Shown: piece after piece, positions 1 through 5,812 of the stretch
Layout of the letters: the number at the start of each line of letters is the position of its first letter
How positions within the stretch are numbered: the first letter of the stretch is position 1
Origin: Thiobacillus sp. UBA6205
Lineage (GTDB): Bacteria; Pseudomonadota; Gammaproteobacteria; Burkholderiales; Thiobacillaceae
Assembly: GCA_002421825.1 (NCBI GenBank)
Contig: DISR01000032.1
Coordinates: forward strand, 1-9,696
Direction of reading: 5' to 3'
Length of the DNA stretch: 9,696 nt
Notes under the pieces: model-generated
What the model saw: only the letters and a program-made list of their open reading frames with translations
What the model was told of the DNA's origin: nothing
Database searches by the model: none
Translations under genes and position numbers: made by a program

Positions 1-1329
1 CAGCTCCACCAGGCTGCGTTCGGGATGCAGCGCCTGGTGGCGGTGGATGTTCTCCACCACCACGATGGCGTCGTCCACCCGGATGCCGATGGAGAAGATC
101 AGCGCGAACAAGGATACGCGGTTGAGGGTGAAGCCCCAGGCCCAGGACGCGAACAGGGTGGCGGCGAGCGTGAGCAGCACGGCGGCGCCGACAATGACCG
201 CTTCGCGGCGGCCCAGCGTCCACAGCACCAGCAGCACCACCGAGGCAGTGGCGAAAATCAGTTTCTGGATGAGCTTCTTGGCCTTGTCGTCGGCGGTGGC
301 GCCGTAGTCGCGGGTAACGCTGACTTCGATGCCGTCGGGGATGATGGCGCCCTTGAGCGATTCCACGCGCTCAATGACTTTTTCCGCGATGTCGACTGCG
401 TTTTCGCCGGGCTTCTTGGATACCGCCAGCGTGACGGCAGGAAAGGTCTGGCCTGCGAGGCCGGCATGCTGGCCGCCCTGGCCGGGGCCGAACCATACGT
501 AATTCCTCGGCTGGTCGGGGCCGGCAATGATATTGGCGATATCGCTCAGGAATACCGGCCGCCCCTGGTATACGCCGGCCACCAACTGCTTCACGTCGCC
601 GGGGCCGGTGAGGAAGGTGCCGGTCTGCACCAGGATTTCCTGGTTGTCCGAAGTCAGCGTGCCGGAGGGCTGCGAGGCGTTGGACACTTGCAGCGCGTCG
701 CGGATGTCCTGGGCGGAAATGCGGAATGCCGCCATGCGCTCGGGGTCCATGATGACGCGCACGACATTGTCCGGGCCGCCGACGGTATAGACTTCGCGCG
801 TGCCGGCAATGCGCTTCAGTTCGATCTCGGCCGCGTGCGACACCTGCTGCAGTTCGTAGGCGCCGCGCGTTTCGTCCTGTGTCCACAGCGTCAGGGTGAC
901 GATGGGCACGTCGTCGATGCCGGTTGGCTTGATGATGGGTTCGCCCACGCCGAGGTTGGGCGATACCCAGTCGCGGTTGGCCTGAATCGTGTCGTACAGC
1001 CGCACCAGCGCCTGGGTGCGGTCCTCGCCCACTTCGTACTGCACGGTGAGGATGGCCATGCCCGGCCTGGACACGGAATAGACGTGCTCGATGCCGGCGA
1101 TCTGCGACAGCACCTGTTCGGCCGGTGTCGCCACCAACTGCTCGACGTCCCTGGCCGATGCGCCGGGGAAGGGGATGAAGACGTTGGCCATGGTCACGTT
1201 GATCTGCGGCTCTTCCTCGCGCGGCGTCACCGAGATGGCGAACAGGCCGAGGATCGCCGCCATCAGCGCGATCAGGGGCGTGAGCTGTGAATGCAGAAAG
1301 AATCTGGCGATGCGGCCTGAAATGCCCAT
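1..1329 (-). CDS. RND efflux pump inner-membrane permease, N-terminal part (cut by the left window edge)
   Basis: This is a proton-driven RND (AcrB/HAE-like) exporter subunit. The first 443 residues are visible, where the family usually has about 1,030-1,090. I chose the ATG at 1327-1329 because AGGA lies just upstream and the protein begins with a typical amphipathic stretch (MGISGRIARFFLHSQLTPLI) leading into transmembrane segment 1. A porter-type domain follows (motifs FPGASARDVEQLV and TPAEQVL), then hydrophobic segments from about residue 345 on. The TM4 motif reads GIRVDDAIVVVENI, with the proton-relay pair at D419-D420 (AcrB D407/D408). Oddity: residue 417 is Arg (codon 79-81), where relatives usually have Leu. 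The gene follows its adaptor gene after 131 bp that contain an inverted repeat. Substrates cannot be told from this part, and no outer-membrane channel gene is visible. The RND assignment is very secure; the subfamily is not. Confidence 0.95.
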   Translation of the reverse strand, partial: MGISGRIARFFLHSQLTPLIALMAAILGLFAISVTPREEEPQINVTMANVFIPFPGASARDVEQLVATPAEQVLSQIAGIEHVYSVSRPGMAILTVQYEVGEDRTQALVRLYDTIQANRDWVSPNLGVGEPIIKPTGIDDVPIVTLTLWTQDETRGAYELQQVSHAAEIELKRIAGTREVYTVGGPDNVVRVIMDPERMAAFRISAQDIRDALQVSNASQPSGTLTSDNQEILVQTGTFLTGPGDVKQLVAGVYQGRPVFLSDIANIIAGPDQPRNYVWFGPGQGGQHAGLAGQTFPAVTLAVSKKPGENAVDIAEKVIERVESLKGAIIPDGIEVSVTRDYGATADDKAKKLIQKLIFATASVVLLVLWTLGRREAVIVGAAVLLTLAATLFASWAWGFTLNRVSLFALIFSIGIRVDDAIVVVENIHRHQALHPERSLVEL

Positions 1330-1389
1330 TTTCCTGTCTTGTCGTGAGTATCCGGACTAAGCTGATTTAGGTGTATTCAAAGCGATTTG

Positions 1390-1446
1390 CAAAGAGGACA
1401 AGAGTAAAGGCAATGAGGGCGTCCTCTTGTTCTCCTGTCCTCTTTG
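1390..1446 (-). repeat. Inverted repeat between adaptor and permease genes
   Basis: CAAAGAGGACA (1390-1400) is perfectly complementary to TGTCCTCTTTG (1436-1446), with a 35-nt loop. The loop and right arm also hold a near-direct repeat, GTCCTCTTGTT (1421-1431) and GTCCTCTTTGTT (1438-1449), so the left arm has two possible pairing partners. In the minus-strand mRNA this lies after the adaptor stop codon and before the permease start. No U-tract follows the stem, so it is not a classical terminator. A processing, stabilising or partial-attenuation element is an inference. Confidence 0.55.
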
Positions 1447-1460
1447 TTCAATTTTTGGGC

Positions 1461-2495
1461 TCATTTCGCGCCGGCTTGGCTCTTGGCGTAGATGCCGGCC
1501 TTGACCGGATCGAGTGCGATGACGTCTCCGGGGTTGAGGCCGGCCAGCACTTCCACTTCGCCCTTGGGCGTGGGGTCGCCCAGCCTCACCTGGCGCAGGC
1601 TTACGCGGCTCTTGTCGTCCACGACGTAAACGCCGGTGATTTCAGAGCGGCGCAGCACGGCAGCGTTGGGGATGACCAGTTTGCGCGTCTTGCCGGTGGC
1701 GAAATAGGCGCGGGCGTAGGTGCCCGGAATGACTTCGTTGCCCAGATCCTGCGGCAGATCGAGGCGCACTTTCACCGTATGCGTCGCAGTGTCGGCAGAC
1801 GGCAGCACGGTGATGCCCTTGGCATCGATCCACTTGTTGAGCGAAGGGATTTCCACCGAGGCGGTGGCAGATTTCTGGATTTCCGCCAGCATGTATTGCG
1901 GGACGTTGGCGACCACGCGCAGGTCGGTGGGGTCGAAGCCCGTCATCAGCGGCTTGCCGGGCGTGGCCATTTCACCCACTTCCACGTGACGTTCCATCAC
2001 CACGCCGGAAAAGGGCGCAGTCAGGGTAGTGTAGGCGCGCACCGCCGAGGTCTGCCCGGCGCCGGCGATGGCGGCCTGGGCGCCGGCTTGTGCGGCGCGG
2101 TATTCGGCCGTGGCGCGGTCGAGCGCGGCCTGAGAGATGAACTTCTGCTGGAACAATTGCACCTGGCGTTCATGGTTGGCCCTGGCGTTGGCAAGCTGCG
2201 CCTCGGCCTGGGCGACCTGTGCACGGCTGCCGGCCACGGCCTGGGAAAGCTCCTGGGGATCGATGCGCACGATGACCTGGCCGGCCTTGACGGCGTCGCC
2301 CACGTCGAAGTTGACCGCCGTAATGCGGCCGGAAACCTGCGCCGAGACAGTGGACTGGCGCACGGCTTCGACGGTGGCTTCGGTCGAATACGACTTGTCG
2401 ACGTTCTGGTAGCCGACCTTGGCGGTGGCGAAAGGCAATGCCGCCCAAGCGGGCAGGCAGGACGCGAGCAAGATGGACAGCGCGAGCAAACGCAT
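1461..2495 (-). CDS. RND efflux periplasmic adaptor subunit (HlyD/AcrA-type membrane fusion protein)
   Basis: This 344-residue adaptor would link the inner-membrane pump to an outer-membrane channel. In order it shows an N-terminal export signal (MRLLALSILLASCLPAWA), a first lipoyl half around residues 45-80 (VSGRITAVNFDVGDAVKAGQ), an Ala/Gln-rich helical hairpin at about 85-150, a second lipoyl half (LTAPFSGVVMERHVEVGEM), and beta-barrel and membrane-proximal domains (IPGTYARAYF, VIPNAAVLRR). The ATG is supported by GGAGGT at 2502-2507, 6 nt upstream. The signal could be read as type I (cut after AWA, residue 18) or as a lipoprotein signal (LASC, Cys13), though the latter would be very short. 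The gene is first in the pump operon, behind the promoter and palindrome at 2514-2549. Its length is normal for the family, and the efflux substrate is unknown. Confidence 0.95.
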   Translation of the reverse strand: MRLLALSILLASCLPAWAALPFATAKVGYQNVDKSYSTEATVEAVRQSTVSAQVSGRITAVNFDVGDAVKAGQVIVRIDPQELSQAVAGSRAQVAQAEAQLANARANHERQVQLFQQKFISQAALDRATAEYRAAQAGAQAAIAGAGQTSAVRAYTTLTAPFSGVVMERHVEVGEMATPGKPLMTGFDPTDLRVVANVPQYMLAEIQKSATASVEIPSLNKWIDAKGITVLPSADTATHTVKVRLDLPQDLGNEVIPGTYARAYFATGKTRKLVIPNAAVLRRSEITGVYVVDDKSRVSLRQVRLGDPTPKGEVEVLAGLNPGDVIALDPVKAGIYAKSQAGAK

Positions 2496-2513
2496 GAAGA
2501 GACCTCCAGGATT

Positions 2514-2537
2514 GTCTATCAGAATATGCTAATAGAC
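2514..2537. promoter_or_regulatory. Candidate operator: 24-bp imperfect palindrome over the RND promoter
   Basis: The halves GTCTATCAGAAT (2514-2525) and ATGCTAATAGAC (2526-2537) match each other in reverse complement at 10 of 12 positions with no spacer. The 12+12 size resembles ArsR/SmtB operators. The palindrome covers the -10 and most of the spacer of the promoter at 2521-2549, where a bound dimer would block RNA polymerase. The adjacent ArsR-family gene is the obvious candidate regulator, but that link is inferred. Confidence 0.55.
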
Positions 2538-2549
2538 TATATTTTTCAA
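2521..2549 (-). promoter_or_regulatory. Sigma-70-type promoter of the adaptor-permease operon
   Basis: On the minus strand, TTGAAA (2544-2549, 5 of 6 to the -35 consensus) is followed by exactly 17 bp and then TATTCT (2521-2526, 4 of 6 to the -10 consensus). The predicted transcript start is near 2514, about 18 nt before the adaptor ATG and just upstream of its GGAGGT ribosome site. It lies after the repressor's terminator, so the pump appears to have its own transcription unit. Confidence 0.5.
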
Positions 2550-2571
2550 GTCTTTAGCGTGACTTTACAGC

Positions 2572-2597
2572 AAAAAAGCCCGGGGGCCGGGCTTTTT
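2572..2597 (-). terminator. Rho-independent terminator downstream of the ArsR-family gene
   Basis: An 11-bp stem (2573-2583 with 2587-2597) with a 3-nt loop has the core AGCCCGG/CCGGGCT flanked by A and T runs. In the minus-strand transcript it ends in a run of six U (plus-strand A at 2572-2577). It begins 29 nt after the repressor stop codon. The A/T arms are symmetrical enough that it could also act on the plus strand, but no plus-strand gene precedes it. Confidence 0.85.
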
Positions 2598-2626
2598 GCT
2601 TGTGCAATCCGAGGTTGCGCAGGCAA

Positions 2627-2959
2627 TTACTTGGTGATGAAACCGCAGAAAACCTCGCGCATCATGCCGATCAGGCGCAACGTGCGGGTGTCGCCCACGC
2701 GGTAGTAAACGCGATTGGCGTCCTTGCGCGTCTTCAGCACGCCCTTGTCGCGCAGGATGGCAAGGTGCTGGGAAATATTGCTTTGCGAAGTTCCGACGTT
2801 ATCGACAATGTCCTGGACGCTGACCTCCTTGTCGCCCAGCACGCAGAGGATTTTAAGACGCAAGGGATGGGACATCGCTTTCATGGCGCGGGAAGCGCGC
2901 TCGATATCGTCTTCCTTGTCCATCAATTCGATCTCGCCGGTTTCCTGCACTCGCGCCAT
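2627..2959 (-). CDS. ArsR/SmtB-family winged-helix repressor with a BigR/SqrR-like cysteine pair
   Basis: This 110-residue DNA-binding regulator has the ArsR winged-helix fold. It shows a dimerisation helix, SHPLRLKILCVL (residues 30-41), a recognition helix region TSQSNISQHLAILRDKGVL (57-75), a beta wing TRKDANRVYYRV (77-88), and a C-terminal helix ending in REVFCGF. It lacks the ELCVCDL metal site of ArsR/SmtB. Its only cysteines are C39 and C105, 66 residues apart. The persulfide sensors SqrR (C41/C107) and BigR (C42/C108) have the same spacing in the same helices. Sensing of persulfide, sulfide or another thiol oxidant is therefore a reasonable inference, not proven. The ATG at 2957-2959 has GAGG 7 nt upstream. 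The gene precedes the RND operon on the same strand and is divergent from gpmI, so it may control the pump and itself. A shorter start at Met13 is possible. Confidence 0.92.
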   Translation of the reverse strand: MARVQETGEIELMDKEDDIERASRAMKAMSHPLRLKILCVLGDKEVSVQDIVDNVGTSQSNISQHLAILRDKGVLKTRKDANRVYYRVGDTRTLRLIGMMREVFCGFITK

Positions 2960-2998
2960 GGTCTTGCCTCGTGTAAAATTTAGAATCAGTCTAGATAG

Positions 2999-3030
2999 GG
3001 TATATCGGTATATAGTGATTAACCTTAATC
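2999..3030. promoter_or_regulatory. Repeat-rich segment in the divergent repressor/gpmI control region
   Basis: The 102-bp gap between the divergent genes is clearly AT-rich against a GC-rich background. It holds a tandem 8-bp near-repeat, GGTATATC and GGTATATA (2999-3014), and a perfect inverted repeat, GATTAA-CC-TTAATC (3017-3030). Such elements suit autoregulation by a small dimeric repressor. No convincing -35/-10 pair for the repressor gene stood out, although several TATA-like hexamers exist. Only limited similarity to the palindrome at 2514-2537 is visible. Confidence 0.35.
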
Positions 3031-3043
3031 GAAAAAATATTAT
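3015..3043 (+). promoter_or_regulatory. Possible promoter of the gpmI-envC-ctpA operon
   Basis: TATTAT (3038-3043, 5 of 6 to the -10 consensus) lies 17 bp after a weak -35 candidate, GTGATT (3015-3020). Transcription would begin near 3050 and give a leader of only about 12 nt that is mainly U. The GATTAA/TTAATC inverted repeat (3017-3030) overlaps the -35 and spacer. The weak -35 makes this tentative. Confidence 0.3.
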
Positions 3044-3061
3044 TTGTGAACTGTTTTTTTA

Positions 3062-4603
3062 ATGAAAGTAAACCCGGTACTTTTGATCATTCTTGACGGC
3101 TTTGGCTGCCGTTCGGAGCGCGCGCACAATGCCATTGCCATGGCCGCCAAGCCCAACTGGGACAAATTCTGGGATCAGTATCCGCATACCCTCATTCACG
3201 CTTCCGAGGGCGAGGTCGGTCTGCCGAAAGGGCAGATGGGCAACTCCGAAGTGGGGCATCTCAACATCGGCGCCGGACGTGTGGTGTATCAGGAATATAC
3301 GCGCATCGACCACGCCATTGAGTCGGGCGCGTTTTTCGCCAATCCCATGCTCAAGGCCGCCATCAAGTCGGCCAGGGACAACAACGGCGCGCTGCACATT
3401 CTGGGCCTGCTCTCGGACGGCGGCGTGCACAGCCATGAGCGCCATATCCATGCCATGCTGCAAATGGCGGCTGAAGAAGGCATGGAAGAAATCTACATCC
3501 ATGCATTCCTGGATGGGCGCGATACTCCCCCGAAAAGCGCGGAAGTCAGCATCTCTCGCATGCAGGAAAAAATCGCGGAGGTGGGCAAGGGCAGGATCGC
3601 CAGCATCATCGGCCGCTATTTCGCCATGGACCGGGATCGCCGCTGGCAGCGCGTGAAATCGGCCTACGATCTCCTCACCCAGGGCAAGGCCGAATACGCG
3701 GCGGCTTTCGCACAGGAAGGCCTGGAAATGGCCTATGCGCGCGGCGAGTCCGACGAGTTCGTGAAGGCCACCGCGATCGTGCCCCCGGGCGAAATGCCGG
3801 TGCGCATGCAGGACGGCGATGCCATCATCTTCATGAACTTCCGCTCTGACCGCGCGCGCCAGCTGTCGCGCCCGTTCATCGAGCCGGATTTCAGCGAGTT
3901 CGAGCGCGATGTCACGCCCAGGCTTTCGGCCTATTGCACACTGACCGGCTACAGCGACGAGTTTCACGTGTCGGTGGCATTTCCGCCCGAGCGCATCCGT
4001 AACGGCTTTGGCGAATATATCGCCAATCTGGGCCTGCATCAGTTGCGGATCGCCGAGACCGAAAAATATCCGCACGTAACGTTCTTCTTCAACGGCGGCG
4101 AGGAAGTGTCCTATCCGGGCGAGGACCGCATCCTGATACCCTCGCCGGACGTGGCGACCTATGATCTCAAGCCCGAGATGAGCGCGTTCGAGGTGACCGA
4201 CAAGCTCGTTTCCGCAATCGAAAGCCGGCAGTACGACGCCATCATCTGCAATTACGCAAATGCGGACATGGTGGGACACACCGGCGACGAGGAGGCGGCC
4301 AGGCGTGCCATCGAAACCATCGATCTTTGCCTGGGCCGGGTGGTGGAGGCGCAGCTCGCGCGCGGCGGCGAAGTCTTGATTACGGCCGACCACGGCAACG
4401 CCGAATTCATGATGGACGTGTCTACCGGGCAGGCGCACACCGCACACACGACCAACCTGGTGCCCCTGCTGTATATCGGCAAGCGGCGTGCGGAACTCGC
4501 CGGCACGGGTGCGCTGGAAGACATCAGCCCGACCCTGCTGAAGATGATGGGGCTGCCGCAGCCGGCCGAAATGCGCGGAGAACCGCTGATCAGCTTCGAG
4601 TGA
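3062..4603 (+). CDS. gpmI: 2,3-bisphosphoglycerate-independent phosphoglycerate mutase
   Basis: This cytoplasmic enzyme interconverts 3- and 2-phosphoglycerate in glycolysis and gluconeogenesis using two Mn2+ ions and a phosphoserine intermediate. It is 513 residues, full length for the family. Visible hallmarks are D12 in LILDGFG-like context (IILDGFG), the phosphorylated S62 in GQMGNSEVGH, DGRDTPP, GRYFAMDRDRRW, NFRSDRARQL, and the phosphatase-domain metal ligands D402 and H406 (NADMVGH), D443-H444 (ADHGNAE) and H459/H462 (HTAHTTN). The start is fixed because an in-frame stop lies at 3047-3049 and the protein opens directly into the conserved core. No Shine-Dalgarno sequence is seen; seven T residues precede the ATG. 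The gene heads a tight plus-strand block with envC (4-nt overlap) and ctpA, an order common in proteobacteria. Confidence 0.98.
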   Translation: MKVNPVLLIILDGFGCRSERAHNAIAMAAKPNWDKFWDQYPHTLIHASEGEVGLPKGQMGNSEVGHLNIGAGRVVYQEYTRIDHAIESGAFFANPMLKAAIKSARDNNGALHILGLLSDGGVHSHERHIHAMLQMAAEEGMEEIYIHAFLDGRDTPPKSAEVSISRMQEKIAEVGKGRIASIIGRYFAMDRDRRWQRVKSAYDLLTQGKAEYAAAFAQEGLEMAYARGESDEFVKATAIVPPGEMPVRMQDGDAIIFMNFRSDRARQLSRPFIEPDFSEFERDVTPRLSAYCTLTGYSDEFHVSVAFPPERIRNGFGEYIANLGLHQLRIAETEKYPHVTFFFNGGEEVSYPGEDRILIPSPDVATYDLKPEMSAFEVTDKLVSAIESRQYDAIICNYANADMVGHTGDEEAARRAIETIDLCLGRVVEAQLARGGEVLITADHGNAEFMMDVSTGQAHTAHTTNLVPLLYIGKRRAELAGTGALEDISPTLLKMMGLPQPAEMRGEPLISFE

Positions 4604-5805
4604 AACGCAACGCCCTTTTCCTCCTGGCTTTTCTTGCGCTCATCGCTCAGCCGTCATGGGCGGACGGCAAGTCGGAGCTGCAGTCGCTGCGCGAGCGGTT
4701 GCAGAAATTGCAGCAGGAATACCAGCGCACGCGCGAGTCCAGCGCCGAGGCGGCAGATGCACTCAAGGCGTCGGAACGGGCCATCAGCGAGGCGGGCCGC
4801 AAACTGCACCGGCTAGAGCGCGAACAGCACGACGTGCAGGCGGGGCTCAAATCGGTCGCGGCGGAAGCCGAGCGGACCCGTGCCGAAATCAGGCAACGCC
4901 AGGCCAGACTGGGCGAGATGACGAGGCAGGCATACATGCGTGGCGGAGGCGACGCACTGAAGCTGATTCTCAATGGCGACAATCCCAGCCAGGCTGCCCG
5001 CGACCTGCATTACCTTTCCTACCTGTCGCGCGCGCAACTGCGATTGATTGATGAGATGCGGGCAAGCCTGGCACGGCTGGCCGAACTCAAACAGTCGGCG
5101 GACGAGAAGGATCGCGCGCTGGCCGAAATCCGCCAGGCTCAACTCAAGGAACGGGAGACCCTGCTCAGGGAAAGGCAGGCGCGCCAGAAAGTGCTGAACA
5201 AGCTGGCCGGCGAGATCAGGAAACAGCGGCAGGAAATCGCCACGCTCAAGCGCAACGAGCAGCGCCTGTCCGAACTGGTGGCGAGGCTGGCCAAACTCGC
5301 AGCCAAACCCAAGCCGCCGGCCAAGCCTACGGCGCCCGCAAAACCCGGCGCCACGGGCAGCAAACCGGTCGCAGTGAATACCCGGGTGCCTGAACCCGGG
5401 CGCGACGGCACGCCGTTTTCGCGCTTGAAAGGCCTGCTGCGACTGCCGGTCGCGGGGGAACTCATGAACAGGTTCGGCACTCCCAGGGAAGGCGGCGGCG
5501 TAAGCTGGAAAGGTCTTTTCATTCGCGCGCCGGAAGGCGCCGAAGTTCGCGCGGTTGCAGCCGGCACGGTGGCCTTCGCGGACTGGCTGAGGGGCTTCGG
5601 CAACCTCGTCATCGTCGATCACGGCGAGGGCTACATGAGCCTATACAGCAATAATGAAAGCCTGTATAAACAGGCCGGAGACCCTGTAAAAACGGGCGAA
5701 GCGATTGCTTCGGTAGGCAATAGCGGCGGCCAGGAAAGTCCTGGCGTTTATTTTGAATTGCGGCACCAGAGCCGCCCCATCAATCCGATGGCATGGATCA
5801 AGTGA
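4600..5805 (+). CDS. envC: EnvC-type murein hydrolase activator (degenerate LytM/M23 domain, coiled coil)
   Basis: This is a periplasmic activator of septal N-acetylmuramyl-L-alanine amidases (AmiA/AmiB type) needed for daughter-cell separation. I chose the GTG at 4600, giving 401 residues, because it is followed by a clear signal peptide (MKRNALFLLAFLALIAQPSWA) and overlaps the gpmI stop as GTGA, indicating translational coupling; the longer upstream frame is only a gpmI shadow. A long Gln/Glu/Arg/Lys-rich coiled coil runs to about residue 235, then a Pro/Lys/Ala linker (about 236-265), then a LytM domain (about 275-401). Zinc ligands of active M23 enzymes are replaced: W303 and F307 stand where the first His and Asp occur, N351 replaces the LYxH histidine, and G382/Y384 replace HxH. 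This matches E. coli EnvC and argues for an activator rather than an endopeptidase. Confidence 0.93.
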   Translation: MKRNALFLLAFLALIAQPSWADGKSELQSLRERLQKLQQEYQRTRESSAEAADALKASERAISEAGRKLHRLEREQHDVQAGLKSVAAEAERTRAEIRQRQARLGEMTRQAYMRGGGDALKLILNGDNPSQAARDLHYLSYLSRAQLRLIDEMRASLARLAELKQSADEKDRALAEIRQAQLKERETLLRERQARQKVLNKLAGEIRKQRQEIATLKRNEQRLSELVARLAKLAAKPKPPAKPTAPAKPGATGSKPVAVNTRVPEPGRDGTPFSRLKGLLRLPVAGELMNRFGTPREGGGVSWKGLFIRAPEGAEVRAVAAGTVAFADWLRGFGNLVIVDHGEGYMSLYSNNESLYKQAGDPVKTGEAIASVGNSGGQESPGVYFELRHQSRPINPMAWIK

Positions 5806-5812
5806 GACGAGC

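Noticed and set aside
25..1290. 421-residue plus-strand open frame
   Set aside because: It lies antisense to the RND permease, whose frame gives a coherent, motif-bearing protein. The antisense product is His/Gly/Asp-rich with no family features, typical of a shadow frame in GC-rich DNA.
1371..2705. 444-residue plus-strand open frame
   Set aside because: Antisense to the adaptor gene; it runs through the operon promoter and the terminator and has no recognisable domain.
3059..4447. 462-residue minus-strand open frame opposite gpmI
   Set aside because: gpmI on the other strand has every catalytic residue in place. The antisense product is compositionally odd and has no motif.
4327..4599. Upstream extension of the envC frame inside gpmI
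   Set aside because: The extension is Arg/Gly/Ala-rich and would bury the signal peptide, so the GTG at 4600 is the sensible start.
5461..5805. Active M23 endopeptidase
   Set aside because: The zinc ligands are replaced (W303, F307, N351, G382/Y384), as in EnvC activators.
5753..5812. 20-residue upstream extension of ctpA
   Set aside because: It overlaps the EnvC C-terminal motif in another frame and would displace the signal sequence; the ATG at 5813 is preferred.
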